DNA of 64,000 nt from Bacteroidota bacterium. GTDB taxonomy: Bacteria; Bacteroidota; Bacteroidia; Sphingobacteriales; Sphingobacteriaceae. The stretch's first letter is position 1, and every line of letters starts with the position of its first letter. The position numbers and the translations under genes are program-made. The notes under the pieces were generated by a model. That model was not told the DNA's origin, searched no databases, and saw only the letters and a list, made by a program, of their open reading frames with translations. The stretch is taken from positions 186,001 through 250,000 of the forward strand of contig JAMFRP010000013.1 in NCBI GenBank assembly GCA_026224775.1, given 5' to 3'. Shown here one piece after another: positions 1 to 8,227 of this stretch.

Positions 1-1031
1 GAAAGATGCTTTTGTGGATTTATACCGGTGTGATTTTATCATCAGCCGTGATGCATACGGTTACGCTAAAAAGCATAGACCCCTATTTACATGCTGGCTG
101 GATAGTGCCAATAATAGATGGCATGATATTTTGCAACGGCGTAGCGCGTGCATTTTTTGGCCCGGCAACCTTTACCGTATACGCCCACAGTATCCCGAAG
201 GAACTTTATCCTAATGGCACTACCTGGACTACCTCCACCAAGCGCTTAGCCTACATATTAGGCCCGGCTACCGGAGGCCTGGTGTACGGCTTCGCCGGTA
301 TAACAGCAGCGTTTTACGTGATCTTGTTTTTTGTGGTGGTTGCACTGATACTTGTTTTTTTCATGAAAGAGTATCCGGCAGTATTCAAACCGAAGGAAAA
401 CATTTGGTTCAGCCTGGGTGAAGGTGTAAGGTTTGTATTTAAAACCAAGATGATGCTGGGTGCCATGAGCCTGGATCTGTTCTCGGTATTTTTTGGTGGC
501 GTAGTTGCTTTATTACCGGCTTTTGCCAATACATTGCTAAAAGTGGGCCCCGAAGGACTGGGTATTATGCGTGCAGTATTCTCTACCGGATCGATAGTAA
601 CCCTGCTGATTATGTCAAAGTATTCACCAATGAACAGGCCGTGGCGCAATTTATTGATCGCTGTTACAGGTTTTGGTATCTCTATTATTTGCTTCGGGCT
701 TTCGCGAAATTTTTACCTTACTTTATTTTTCCTGTTTGCTCAGGGTTCATTCGATAGCATTAGCGTGATTATCCGTGGCAGTATAATGCAATTACTCACC
801 CCCGACCAAATGAGGGGCAGGGTATCGGCAGTAAGTTCTATGTTTATCGGTTCATCAAATGAACTCGGTGACTTTGAATCCGGCACGGCAGCAAGTATTC
901 TGGGCCTGGTACCGGCTGTAATTTTCGGCGGATGCGTCACGCTGACGGTAGTAACCGTCACCTATTTCAAAACCAAAAACATGCTACCGCTGTCAATGGA
1001 AGATATTCACAGTTCTGATATAGCCGCCTAA
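1..1031 (+). CDS. MFS transporter, 3' part (5' end outside window)
   Basis: This is the C-terminal part of a major facilitator superfamily exporter of the MFS_3/enterobactin-exporter (EntS) type. The reading frame is open to the left edge of the window, so the ATG at base 6 is probably internal. Family members are about 400-420 residues, and at least 341 are present here. Many hydrophobic segments are visible. They include a loop with TPDQMRGRVSAVSSMFIG, the Arg-rich cytoplasmic loop typical of this group (DQMRGRVSA). The substrate cannot be told from sequence: siderophore, drug and general solute export are all known in the family. It is followed by repeat-rich non-coding DNA, so it is probably the last gene of its unit. 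Confidence 0.85.
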   Translation, partial: KMLLWIYTGVILSSAVMHTVTLKSIDPYLHAGWIVPIIDGMIFCNGVARAFFGPATFTVYAHSIPKELYPNGTTWTTSTKRLAYILGPATGGLVYGFAGITAAFYVILFFVVVALILVFFMKEYPAVFKPKENIWFSLGEGVRFVFKTKMMLGAMSLDLFSVFFGGVVALLPAFANTLLKVGPEGLGIMRAVFSTGSIVTLLIMSKYSPMNRPWRNLLIAVTGFGISIICFGLSRNFYLTLFFLFAQGSFDSISVIIRGSIMQLLTPDQMRGRVSAVSSMFIGSSNELGDFESGTAASILGLVPAVIFGGCVTLTVVTVTYFKTKNMLPLSMEDIHSSDIAA

Positions 1032-1201
1032 AACTATTTGTTTTTATGTTCTGATACTGGATCTCTTGGAATACCACCTTTCAGCCTGTGGTCGGTGTTT
1101 TCACCGCAGATGTTCAGAAGAATAAAAAAGGAAGCATCGGCCTTGTGTGATTCCGACCATGGGGTGGGGACAATGTAACTTAGTTAATGGGGAATAATTC
1201 T

Positions 1202-1366
1202 TTACCCTCTTTCCAGCTTACCGGAGAGAGGGTCGAACAGCGCAGCGCATTCGGGGTGAGTCGACTGTTCGCCAGTTATTTGCGCCAATGTCGCTCGTAT
1301 ACTCAACTCACCCGGTCTTTGCTTCGCTCGACCACCCTCTCTTTTGCAAGCAAAAAAGAGGGAATT
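1202..1366. repeat. Imperfect palindromic dispersed repeat
   Basis: The outer ends read ACCCTCTTTCC on the left and AAAAAAGAGGG on the right, with further internal complementarity (GAGAGGGTCGA against TCGACCACCCTCTC). The whole could fold into a branched hairpin. It does not encode a credible protein. It looks like a short dispersed non-coding repeat of the kind common between Bacteroidota genes. Confidence 0.55.
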
Positions 1367-1382
1367 AAAACGACAATGTAAA

Positions 1383-1456
1383 CTTCCGAACACCTATGGT
1401 GTTTTCACCGCATCATAAAAATGGCCTGATCAGCATGAAAAAGCAGTTTTTTTCAA
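1383..1456. repeat. Dispersed repeat, copy A
   Basis: Starts CTTCCGAACACCTATGGTGT and ends near GCATGAAAAAGCAG followed by a T run. It is nearly identical to 2926-2998, in the same orientation, on the other side of the serine hydrolase gene. The T-rich end could act as a weak terminator, but no strong stem is obvious. Confidence 0.7.
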
Positions 1457-1487
1457 CTATCAATTTCGAATTTGCAATTTGATCCCA

Positions 1488-2813
1488 TTAGTTGACTTTA
1501 GTAAAAAGATAGGTAACTCCTCCCTGATTTAAAGAGAAATTATTTTTAGCTGGGTCAAATTGTACGGTAATGTTGGCATAAGTAAACTTATCACCTCCTT
1601 TAGCTTCCAGCGGAAATGCCATCTGACCAGTGGCTTGCGCAAACAGCGCTGTATTGTTTTTAGTAATAGCAATCTTTAAAGGTATTTGGGTACTGGAATA
1701 TTTACCGACATATTTATCGAGGTCGGTCGTAGTTAGTGTAATTGTTTTAAATTCAGGAATTGTAAACGGCTTGCTAAAATAGATGCTTAACGCCCCTGTG
1801 ATTATATCAGTAGTTGAATATCGCACCCCGTTAGAAGTATAAGCTATCGCTAACTTCTCTTGCGGAAAATAAATAAGCCAACTAGAGAATCCGTCGATGC
1901 CTCCGCTGTGCCCATAACCTTTTTTGTCATAAAACGGAATCGTGATCATGGCCATACCATAGTTGTCTTTCATCGTTTTCATCAACTCTAAACTAGCCTG
2001 GCTAATGAGTTTTCCTGCAAAGAGCGCATTTATAAATTTAACTAAGTCAGTCGGTGTAGATACAATAGCACCGGCACCGCCCGGAATACTCATATCCGTT
2101 TCGGGCATTTGCGTCCATTGCCCTGTATATTTGTAGGAGTATGCTTCGTTTTTGGCTGGGTTGGCTTTAGTACCGTAATAAGTGTCTGCCAAGCCAATTT
2201 TGGAAGTGACGCGTTTTTTCAATTCTTCGGCATAGGTTTTACCGGTTAATTTCTCAATAATATAACCCAGCAACACAAAATTTGTATTGCTGTATTCGGC
2301 CTTTGCGTCCGGTTCGAAATCGGGTTTCTGCCGGGCAAAGATGGCAGTCATTTCAGCTTCTGACTTAGGGGTGGCCATATAAGTGGTATAAAGCGAGTCA
2401 CTTGTAAAGTTATGAAGGCCGCTGCGGTGATCAAGCATTTCTACTATGGTGATCTTTTGGGCATTAGGGAGTTGTGGGAAATAAGTAGCCAATGGTGTTT
2501 CAATGCTAAGCTTACCTTCATCAATCAGCTGAAAGATCATAACCGCAGTAAACATCTTACTGATAGAGCCTATCCGGTATTCAGTTTTAATTGTCGCTGG
2601 TGTTTTTAACCCTTCATTTAGCTGGCTGTAACCGATGGCGTTTTGGTAAACTACCACGCCATTGGAAGCTATGGCGATACTACCCATGTTTTGGTCATGC
2701 GTGTTCAGCGCGACAAAAAAGCTGTCTAACTTGGCTTTGTTGAAGCTTTGAGCATGGGTGCAACTTTGTAAAATAAGGAGCAAGAATAAAAAGTTGGCTA
2801 TTTTTTGAATCAT
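1488..2813 (-). CDS. Serine hydrolase, class C beta-lactamase fold, lipoprotein
   Basis: A member of the beta-lactamase/penicillin-binding serine hydrolase family (PF00144 type). All three active-site motifs are visible: SISK (Ser83-Lys86), Tyr174-Ser-Asn and His302-Ser-Gly. The N-terminus (about 17 residues, LILQSC) ends in a lipobox with Cys18, so the protein is likely a lipoprotein anchored in the envelope. A C-terminal domain of about 90 residues follows the catalytic domain, as in many esterase or D-aminopeptidase-like members. The family covers D-alanyl-D-ala carboxypeptidases, esterases and peptidases, so substrate and true beta-lactam resistance cannot be deduced. It is a single gene flanked on both sides by related dispersed repeats. 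Confidence 0.88.
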   Translation of the reverse strand: MIQKIANFLFLLLILQSCTHAQSFNKAKLDSFFVALNTHDQNMGSIAIASNGVVVYQNAIGYSQLNEGLKTPATIKTEYRIGSISKMFTAVMIFQLIDEGKLSIETPLATYFPQLPNAQKITIVEMLDHRSGLHNFTSDSLYTTYMATPKSEAEMTAIFARQKPDFEPDAKAEYSNTNFVLLGYIIEKLTGKTYAEELKKRVTSKIGLADTYYGTKANPAKNEAYSYKYTGQWTQMPETDMSIPGGAGAIVSTPTDLVKFINALFAGKLISQASLELMKTMKDNYGMAMITIPFYDKKGYGHSGGIDGFSSWLIYFPQEKLAIAYTSNGVRYSTTDIITGALSIYFSKPFTIPEFKTITLTTTDLDKYVGKYSSTQIPLKIAITKNNTALFAQATGQMAFPLEAKGGDKFTYANITVQFDPAKNNFSLNQGGVTYLFTKVN

Positions 2814-2925
2814 TGCGTTAGTGTTTAGAAGATAAAGTTATGATTTAATTATATGATAGACCCTATCTACGGTTAGATGCCGCCCCGAGGCGGAAATCGC
2901 ACAAGGCCGATACTTCCTTTTTGCT

Positions 2926-2998
2926 CTTCCGAACAATTATAGTGTTTCGCCGCAGCATAAAAAGACCTGATCGGCATGAAAAAGCAGTCGTTTTTCAA
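2926..2998. repeat. Dispersed repeat, copy B
   Basis: Shares CTTCCGAACA, a GTGTTT-CCGCA core, CATAAAAA, CCTGATC and GCATGAAAAAGCAG with the copy at 1383-1456, in the same orientation. The two copies flank the serine hydrolase gene. Confidence 0.7.
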
Positions 2999-3166
2999 TG
3001 AATAATACATAATTTTCACTCAAAAACTATCAATAAACAGGTAAAAACAAACTTTTTTAGGTCGATTTTAGCACTAAAATCGCCGTTTTTAGACTAAAAA
3101 ATGGTTTAAAAGCAATCTAAAAACCGTGTTTTCGATACCATTTAGGGTGTTTTTGGAGTGTTTTTT

Positions 3167-3217
3167 GTACCAAGTGTACCAGGTGTTCCACTTGTACTGT
3201 AGTGGTACAACAGTACA
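3167..3217. promoter_or_regulatory. Cluster of GTACCA-type direct and inverted repeats (possible operator)
   Basis: Within 50 bases there are GTACCAAGT and GTACCAGGT as direct repeats, then CCACTTGTAC in inverse orientation. A TGTACTGT/ACAGTACA inverted repeat with a 9-base spacer follows. The density suggests a protein-binding site. It lies downstream of the GntR-type gene and about 350 bases upstream of the serine hydrolase start. Role is inference only. Confidence 0.3.
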
Positions 3218-3281
3218 GCTAACAAACAAGTGATCCAAAGCATACAACTTACGCAGCATTTTTTAGACGATATGTAGTGTA

Positions 3282-4313
3282 TTAAAGTGACGCCCTCTTA
3301 TTATAATAAAAAGGGGCCTCAATTTTCGAGTTTGATTGGTTCAGAATCATATTTGCCGTAACCTTTCCCATATATTGGAAGTCGGTTGATATGGTTGTTA
3401 TACCGTTTAACAGAATTTTTTTAATTGGTGTCTCATTGTATGAGATAACCCCAATGTCTGAGCCCGCCTGCAACCTCGTGGTTGTTAGTTGTTCCAGCAA
3501 TTTCACCAAATCATCTTCCATCAAAACAATATAAACATCTCCTTTTTCCAGTAAATTGTTTTCTATTTCGTTGATAACATCATGCGAAAAACCATATTGC
3601 TGGCAAAATTTTTGGAAACCATAGATAATCTCTTTGGGAAAGTAACTCCTTAACGGAAAAATGAGTTTCAGCTTTTCATATTTACTCAACTCATTTACAG
3701 CCTGCTCAAGCGCGTGATAAATATCTTTTTCAAAATTCTCATAAACAGCGCCATAGTCGCCCGCTAAACCTGGAATCAGTTTATCTAATAGCAAAAGCTT
3801 TTCCTTTGGGATGGTATCAATAATTTCATAATTACGTTCATCCATGCAAAAAAAATGCGGCATGATAACGTAATGGGTATAATTATCTCTTTGATTTAAA
3901 AGTAACTTTTTAAACAAATGCCAGTCATTGTTATAGATATAAAAGTCAACTTTAACATCTATACCTAATGTTGAAACCAAAGAATCATAAATTATTTTTT
4001 TACTGGCACTCAACTTATTAAACAAAAGAAACACTTTTAATTTCTGCTTAAATTCGGTACTACTGATATAGTAACCCTTCCCGGGAGTGGAAGCGATCAC
4101 TCCCATATTTTTCAGGTGGCGGTATCCTTTTTCGACCGTATCCCGGCCAATATTGAATTGAAAGCTTATTTTATTTATTGATGGTAAGACAGCATTTTTT
4201 TTAGCTGCACCAATTTCAACAGACCTTATAATTGAGTTGGCCAGTTGTAAATACTTCGGCATCGACGAGTACTCGTTAACGTCAATGTGTTCTAAAAGTG
4301 AATTCTGCTTCAT
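3282..4313 (-). CDS. GntR-type regulator with sugar-binding-like C-terminal domain (copy 1)
   Basis: The N-terminal 75 or so residues form a GntR winged helix: a LPSIN-x-x-S-x-x-F-x-I recognition stretch and a RHLKNMGVIASTPGKGYY wing. The remaining roughly 265 residues look like a periplasmic-binding-protein/LacI-type effector domain (for example VIMPHF, GDYGAVYENFEKD, DIGVISYNETP). The family binds DNA as a dimer and responds to a small sugar or its derivative. It closes block 1 of the pectin locus, 104 bases downstream of the large glycosidase gene. It is a clear paralogue, by eye more than half identical, of the regulator at 19715-20755. Local regulation of the pectin genes is inference. 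Confidence 0.85.
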   Translation of the reverse strand: MKQNSLLEHIDVNEYSSMPKYLQLANSIIRSVEIGAAKKNAVLPSINKISFQFNIGRDTVEKGYRHLKNMGVIASTPGKGYYISSTEFKQKLKVFLLFNKLSASKKIIYDSLVSTLGIDVKVDFYIYNNDWHLFKKLLLNQRDNYTHYVIMPHFFCMDERNYEIIDTIPKEKLLLLDKLIPGLAGDYGAVYENFEKDIYHALEQAVNELSKYEKLKLIFPLRSYFPKEIIYGFQKFCQQYGFSHDVINEIENNLLEKGDVYIVLMEDDLVKLLEQLTTTRLQAGSDIGVISYNETPIKKILLNGITTISTDFQYMGKVTANMILNQSNSKIEAPFYYNKRASL

Positions 4314-4417
4314 TAACTGTTCAATAGCAAGTACGATAAATCATTATTCTGAGCACCGGTTAGCGCACATATGAAAACAAAATCAGTGCATTCTAACCTG
4401 CCGTGCTCTTAACCTGT

Positions 4418-6562
4418 TCAAAACATCCGTTGTAAGTTTTCCCATTTAACCTTCCATTTTCCATTTTTAGGAAAACCAGGGTTAGTGGTTTTGCAGCCAT
4501 CCCATCCTGCACACATCAGCGCCACCGCCGTTAGCAGCCCACCATTTCCAGGAAGATAAACGCGTAATCGTGCATCTTGATAATTATGGCCGTTTGGCAG
4601 GTAGGTATTGGTCTGAATGGGCATAAAAAGCGCGTCAATAGCCTTGTCAGGCAAACCAAGCCGTGTTGCTGCCATTGCAGTCATCGGAAAATCCCACCCC
4701 CAGGTATCCTTCCAGTCCCAGGTTTTCCATATCAGGTCAAATGTCTTTTTCATTACTGCAATATTCAGCCTTTTATTATAGGGCAACATGCCATAAGCAG
4801 CAAGTACTGAAGGATGGTCGGATTCGAGACGTGGGATGCTATAACAGTCCGGTGAACTTTCAGTGGTAAGGTATACGCCATCTTTTTGCGGCAATGCAGA
4901 AAGTTTCTTTAATACCACAGCGTATTTTTTATTCGGGGCAAGCCCGAGTCTTTTTCTCCATTGCTGTGCCGTGGATAAAGCCCAATACCAGTACTGTAGT
5001 TCATAAGTGGGGTTATAAGTATCTTCCGGATTATATCGCTCCTGTGCTGCAATAACACCTTTGCCTAAAACGTAACGGTCATGCGCTTTATCGAAGAACG
5101 GAAACGATGCCATAAAATCGGCAGTTGCAAATACGAGGTCTTTATAACGATTTAAAACTGCCCGGTTATAGTGCGTACGATATACCGCTTCTGCGAATGT
5201 TATCAAATGCGGCTCTTGCCAAATCAGAAAAGCGCCGACAGATGAAGGGCTTTCGTTTCCATCCGGATCGGTCATTTTCTGCCATCGCGCGCCTTTATAA
5301 CCCTGTCTTTGGGCAATTTCTTCAGCTTTGGCTTTTACATGAAAATACCAGTTCATGCTTCTTTCCAGTAATTCCGGCCTTCCCCATAAAGCAAATTGAA
5401 GGCTGTGCCAATAGTGCATTTCAAGGTGAGGTTTGCCATACCAGCTATTGTAGGTAAGCCCAGTTTCCTGGGGAGGGTAATCGCCGGCCTCCTGAATCCG
5501 AAGCAAATATTGCGAAAGTACAATCCGCCGCTCCAGTTCATTTGCCCGCGGATCGGTGCTGCCTGAAAAATCTATGGCTCCTCCATTACTCCAAAATTTT
5601 GACCATTGTTCCCTGTTGTCTAACTGGGTAGCGGTAAAATCCGGCATGGCCAACTGTAAGTTTTTGGCTGTGTACAAACAGCTGAACTGGAAGTGATCGC
5701 TGTCAGAACCCGGTATAAGTAGAAACTGATGTACAGCAATAGTGCGAATTGAAGCGTTACCTTTCCAACCAAATTTAACGTAATACCTGCATGTGTCTAA
5801 CTGGTGATAAACAAGAGCGCCGTTGTTTGACATTTTTATGATACCGGAAGAATGTTTTTCCGGACTTTCCCAATCATCGCCATAGTCTGCAAATTCATTA
5901 GTGGGGTATGGAAATCTCAAAATAACTTTCAAGCGTCCTTTTTTGAGTAAGGCCGATCTGACATCAACCGCTACAAGGTCCATTTGCTGGTGAACATCCG
6001 TCCGTACATCAACGGCATTACCTTCTACAGTAAAATGGCTTCTGATTTCTCCTGTCCACAGGTCAAGTGTCTGTTGAATATCTTTAATATCTTCAATAGT
6101 TGCAACTGAGCCATTGTTTTTAATAATTTCAAAGCCAAGGCCTCCCAGTTGTAACCGGTGTACATTTTGCCGGAACCAGTCAGATGCATCTTTATTACGT
6201 TCCGGCGAATGCCATTGAACAGCGTATGTGCCGCTACGGCTATTAAATTTATATTTTTTTAAGGTCTCTTCAAATTTATACCCTGCCGTATCCCTAAAGC
6301 TGTGCCATCCCCATTGAGATTGTGTCCCTAAAGGGATTCCTTTATCGTAATGTTCCGGGAAACTTTGTAATCCGGTTACATCAACCGTAAATGCGAAACG
6401 GCCATTACCCAACGACAGGGCAGATAGAGAGTCGGTTGAGTTTACAATAACATTATGCCGTTCTACCACTGCCTTACGGTCAATTTTATTTTGTGCAATT
6501 GCCGGAACAATGAATAAAATGTTGCAGAGGAGCAGCGCAAATTTTTGAAAGAATACTCTCAT
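4418..6562 (-). CDS. Large secreted (alpha/alpha)6-type glycosidase, GH65/GH95-like, family uncertain
   Basis: 714 residues with a classic signal peptide (ends IVPAIAQ), so it is exported. An N-terminal beta-rich region of about 300 residues is followed by a helical region rich in Trp, typical of six-hairpin glycosidases. Segments such as TYNSWYGKPHLEMHYWHSLQ and YLPGNGGLLTAVALM resemble those in GH65, GH95 and related clans. I do not recognise a defined CAZy family with certainty. Its place after GH28 in a pectin locus suggests removal of a neutral sugar or uronate from pectin side chains, but the sugar cannot be read from sequence. A GntR-type regulator gene follows. Confidence 0.7.
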   Translation of the reverse strand: MRVFFQKFALLLCNILFIVPAIAQNKIDRKAVVERHNVIVNSTDSLSALSLGNGRFAFTVDVTGLQSFPEHYDKGIPLGTQSQWGWHSFRDTAGYKFEETLKKYKFNSRSGTYAVQWHSPERNKDASDWFRQNVHRLQLGGLGFEIIKNNGSVATIEDIKDIQQTLDLWTGEIRSHFTVEGNAVDVRTDVHQQMDLVAVDVRSALLKKGRLKVILRFPYPTNEFADYGDDWESPEKHSSGIIKMSNNGALVYHQLDTCRYYVKFGWKGNASIRTIAVHQFLLIPGSDSDHFQFSCLYTAKNLQLAMPDFTATQLDNREQWSKFWSNGGAIDFSGSTDPRANELERRIVLSQYLLRIQEAGDYPPQETGLTYNSWYGKPHLEMHYWHSLQFALWGRPELLERSMNWYFHVKAKAEEIAQRQGYKGARWQKMTDPDGNESPSSVGAFLIWQEPHLITFAEAVYRTHYNRAVLNRYKDLVFATADFMASFPFFDKAHDRYVLGKGVIAAQERYNPEDTYNPTYELQYWYWALSTAQQWRKRLGLAPNKKYAVVLKKLSALPQKDGVYLTTESSPDCYSIPRLESDHPSVLAAYGMLPYNKRLNIAVMKKTFDLIWKTWDWKDTWGWDFPMTAMAATRLGLPDKAIDALFMPIQTNTYLPNGHNYQDARLRVYLPGNGGLLTAVALMCAGWDGCKTTNPGFPKNGKWKVKWENLQRMF

Positions 6563-6726
6563 TGATCGATTTAATTTTTTTTAGTTATTTAAGGAGATGT
6601 GCTGTGCCTCTTCCCTATTTTTTAAAAACCAGATTAGTTTGTTTCCCTGAAAAGATATCTGCAGCCAAACGACCCACATTTTTACAGAAAGAAAGACCAT
6701 AACGATATACTAAAGAAGGACAATAT

Positions 6727-8133
6727 TTATTTAGCATTCCCTTCCGTTGGTACCTGAAGTTTGGAATTATCGGTGGTAGAGATAACAACATTATTCCATT
6801 GCCAGTTATTTGCAAATTCAATGTCGCCTGCTGTCGCGGCCGCAATGGTAATATTATTAAAATGAAAATTATCTAATCCCGACTGATCCAGCCCGATTGC
6901 GTTAATCGCTTTTTTGGCTCCTGTCACTTTAACATTATCTACATATACATCTTTAAAGTGCGGAATTCCACGCTCTACCGGTTCTACTTTAGTGAGCATC
7001 TTTTTCCAGTGTGGCGGAATATTGTCCATGGTATATCCTTCAGGTAGTTTTGAGTAACTGTAGCTTGGATTCCAGTTCATTGTGAATTGAAACGCGGTAC
7101 CAACGCCATTCATCACAACGTTCTGAAAATGGATATCTTCAATGGTGCCCCCCCTTGTTGTAGCCGATTTGATATTTAATCCGTTACCAGTCCCATTGCT
7201 TTCGAGATCTGTTGCCAGCACATGCCTTATACCGCCGGAAGTTTCACTCCCTAAAGTCAACAATCCCCCGCCTTTTCGAGCGATGCATTTGCGAATCAAA
7301 ATATATTCAGTAGGCTTATTTACGCGTAAACCATCCCAATCGCGCCCCGCTTTCAAACAGAAATCGTCATCATTGCAGTCGATATCACAGTTCTGCACAA
7401 GTATATAGGTAGACGAATCTATATCAATGCCGTCCGTGCTCGGGCCATGTCCGTCAATATTATTACGTACAGTAATACCGTCAACGGTAACCTGGCTTGA
7501 GTACAATAACTGCACCGTCCAAAAACCTGCCTGTTGCAGGGTTACCTGCCTAATGGTAATATCGCTTGAATTGGATACCAGTAATGTGCGTGGCCGCTTG
7601 GCGTCATAATCCACAATCCACCGCAAACCTTTTGGATCATATTCCTTACGCATATTCCAGTATTTATCCCAAAACACTTTCCCCTGCGCGTTAATTAATC
7701 CATTACCACTCACTGCCGCATTTTTTTGGCCGATGATATTGATTAGTGCAGCTGGCCAACGCATTTCAATGCCTGCAACACGTGTATCGATTTCCGGATA
7801 ATCGCCCAGATTCTGACTGCCTAAAATCTCAACGTTTTTAGGTACATCCAGCACAACCCCGCTTTTTATAAAAATCGATCCCGTAAGATATTTACCGGGT
7901 TTAAACGTTACCACACCACCACCGGCGGCGAAACACTTGTCTATTGCTTTTTGTATGGCGCCGGTGGCTAAAGTTTTACCATCATTGGCTGCACCAAATT
8001 CATTTACTTCAATTGTTCTTTTTTCTGAAGGATAAGTTTTTGCGCCAACCTTATTAACCCATGAGGGTTCATCCGCTTTAGCAATTGAAACTACCAACCA
8101 AATAAATACAGGTAATAATCGGAATTTTATCAT
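6727..8133 (-). CDS. GH28 family polygalacturonase/rhamnogalacturonan hydrolase
   Basis: A right-handed beta-helix glycoside hydrolase of family 28, which hydrolyses galacturonosyl linkages in pectin by inversion. Numbered from the chosen start, the family signatures are STDGIDIDSS (Asp near 234), NDDDFCLKAG (paired Asp near 255-257) and LGSETSGGIRHV, which replaces the usual GHG segment as in exo-acting and rhamnogalacturonan-type members. The ORF can start at 8157, but Met9 (8133) gives a clean signal peptide (MIKFRLLPVFIWLVVSIAKA), so I prefer it. The gene lies 94 bases after SusD and is probably cotranscribed. Exo or endo action and exact linkage are not determined. Confidence 0.9.
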   Translation of the reverse strand: MIKFRLLPVFIWLVVSIAKADEPSWVNKVGAKTYPSEKRTIEVNEFGAANDGKTLATGAIQKAIDKCFAAGGGVVTFKPGKYLTGSIFIKSGVVLDVPKNVEILGSQNLGDYPEIDTRVAGIEMRWPAALINIIGQKNAAVSGNGLINAQGKVFWDKYWNMRKEYDPKGLRWIVDYDAKRPRTLLVSNSSDITIRQVTLQQAGFWTVQLLYSSQVTVDGITVRNNIDGHGPSTDGIDIDSSTYILVQNCDIDCNDDDFCLKAGRDWDGLRVNKPTEYILIRKCIARKGGGLLTLGSETSGGIRHVLATDLESNGTGNGLNIKSATTRGGTIEDIHFQNVVMNGVGTAFQFTMNWNPSYSYSKLPEGYTMDNIPPHWKKMLTKVEPVERGIPHFKDVYVDNVKVTGAKKAINAIGLDQSGLDNFHFNNITIAAATAGDIEFANNWQWNNVVISTTDNSKLQVPTEGNAK

Positions 8134-8227
8134 TTTATTATATACGTTATGATGCATTAAATCCTAAATAAACATATTGAAGAAAGAAGCGAGCAGAGAA
8201 AAATATTCCGCCCACTTCTATTTATAA

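Larger units (their letters stand above)
1032..1487. other. 456-bp intergenic region filled with dispersed repeats
   Basis: No credible gene lies here. The two listed ORFs (1187-1381 plus and 1202-1393 minus) sit on opposite strands of the same palindromic repeat. The region holds a copy of the TGTGGTCGGTGTTTTCACCGCA element (1087-1108). It also holds a segment at 1124-1157 that recurs inverted at 2889-2922, a long imperfect palindrome (1202-1366), and a 74-bp element (1383-1456) repeated at 2926-2998. Confidence 0.7.
2814..3281. other. 468-bp intergenic region with repeats and inverted repeats
   Basis: No gene seen. It contains the inverted partner (2889-2922) of 1124-1157 and the second copy (2926-2998) of the 74-bp repeat. 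AT-rich small palindromes follow (3063-3082, CGATTTTAG/CTAAAATCG), then a cluster of GTACCA-type repeats (3167-3217). It separates the GntR-type gene, transcribed toward it, from the serine hydrolase gene, transcribed away from it. Confidence 0.65.

Noticed and set aside
1187-1393. Two ORFs on opposite strands (64 and 63 residues) in the repeat region after the MFS gene.
   Set aside because: Both lie on the same imperfect palindrome, and neither has a protein-like composition.
1480-1491. TGATCCCATTAG resembles the 3' end of the tRNA-Arg gene (TGATCCCATCAG) at 28342, on the far side of the pectin locus, as a possible integration-site pair.
   Set aside because: Only nine consecutive bases match, no integrase gene is present, and the stretch overlaps the end of the serine hydrolase gene. 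Chance is the simpler explanation.
4418-6562. Assigning the large glycosidase as a GH95 fucosidase or a GH65 phosphorylase.
   Set aside because: Only clan-level similarity is visible by eye. I could not confirm the catalytic residues of either family, so it is left unassigned.
6615-6845. 76-residue ORF overlapping the end of the GH28 gene.
   Set aside because: Different frame on the same strand, within the tail of GH28, with no protein-like features.
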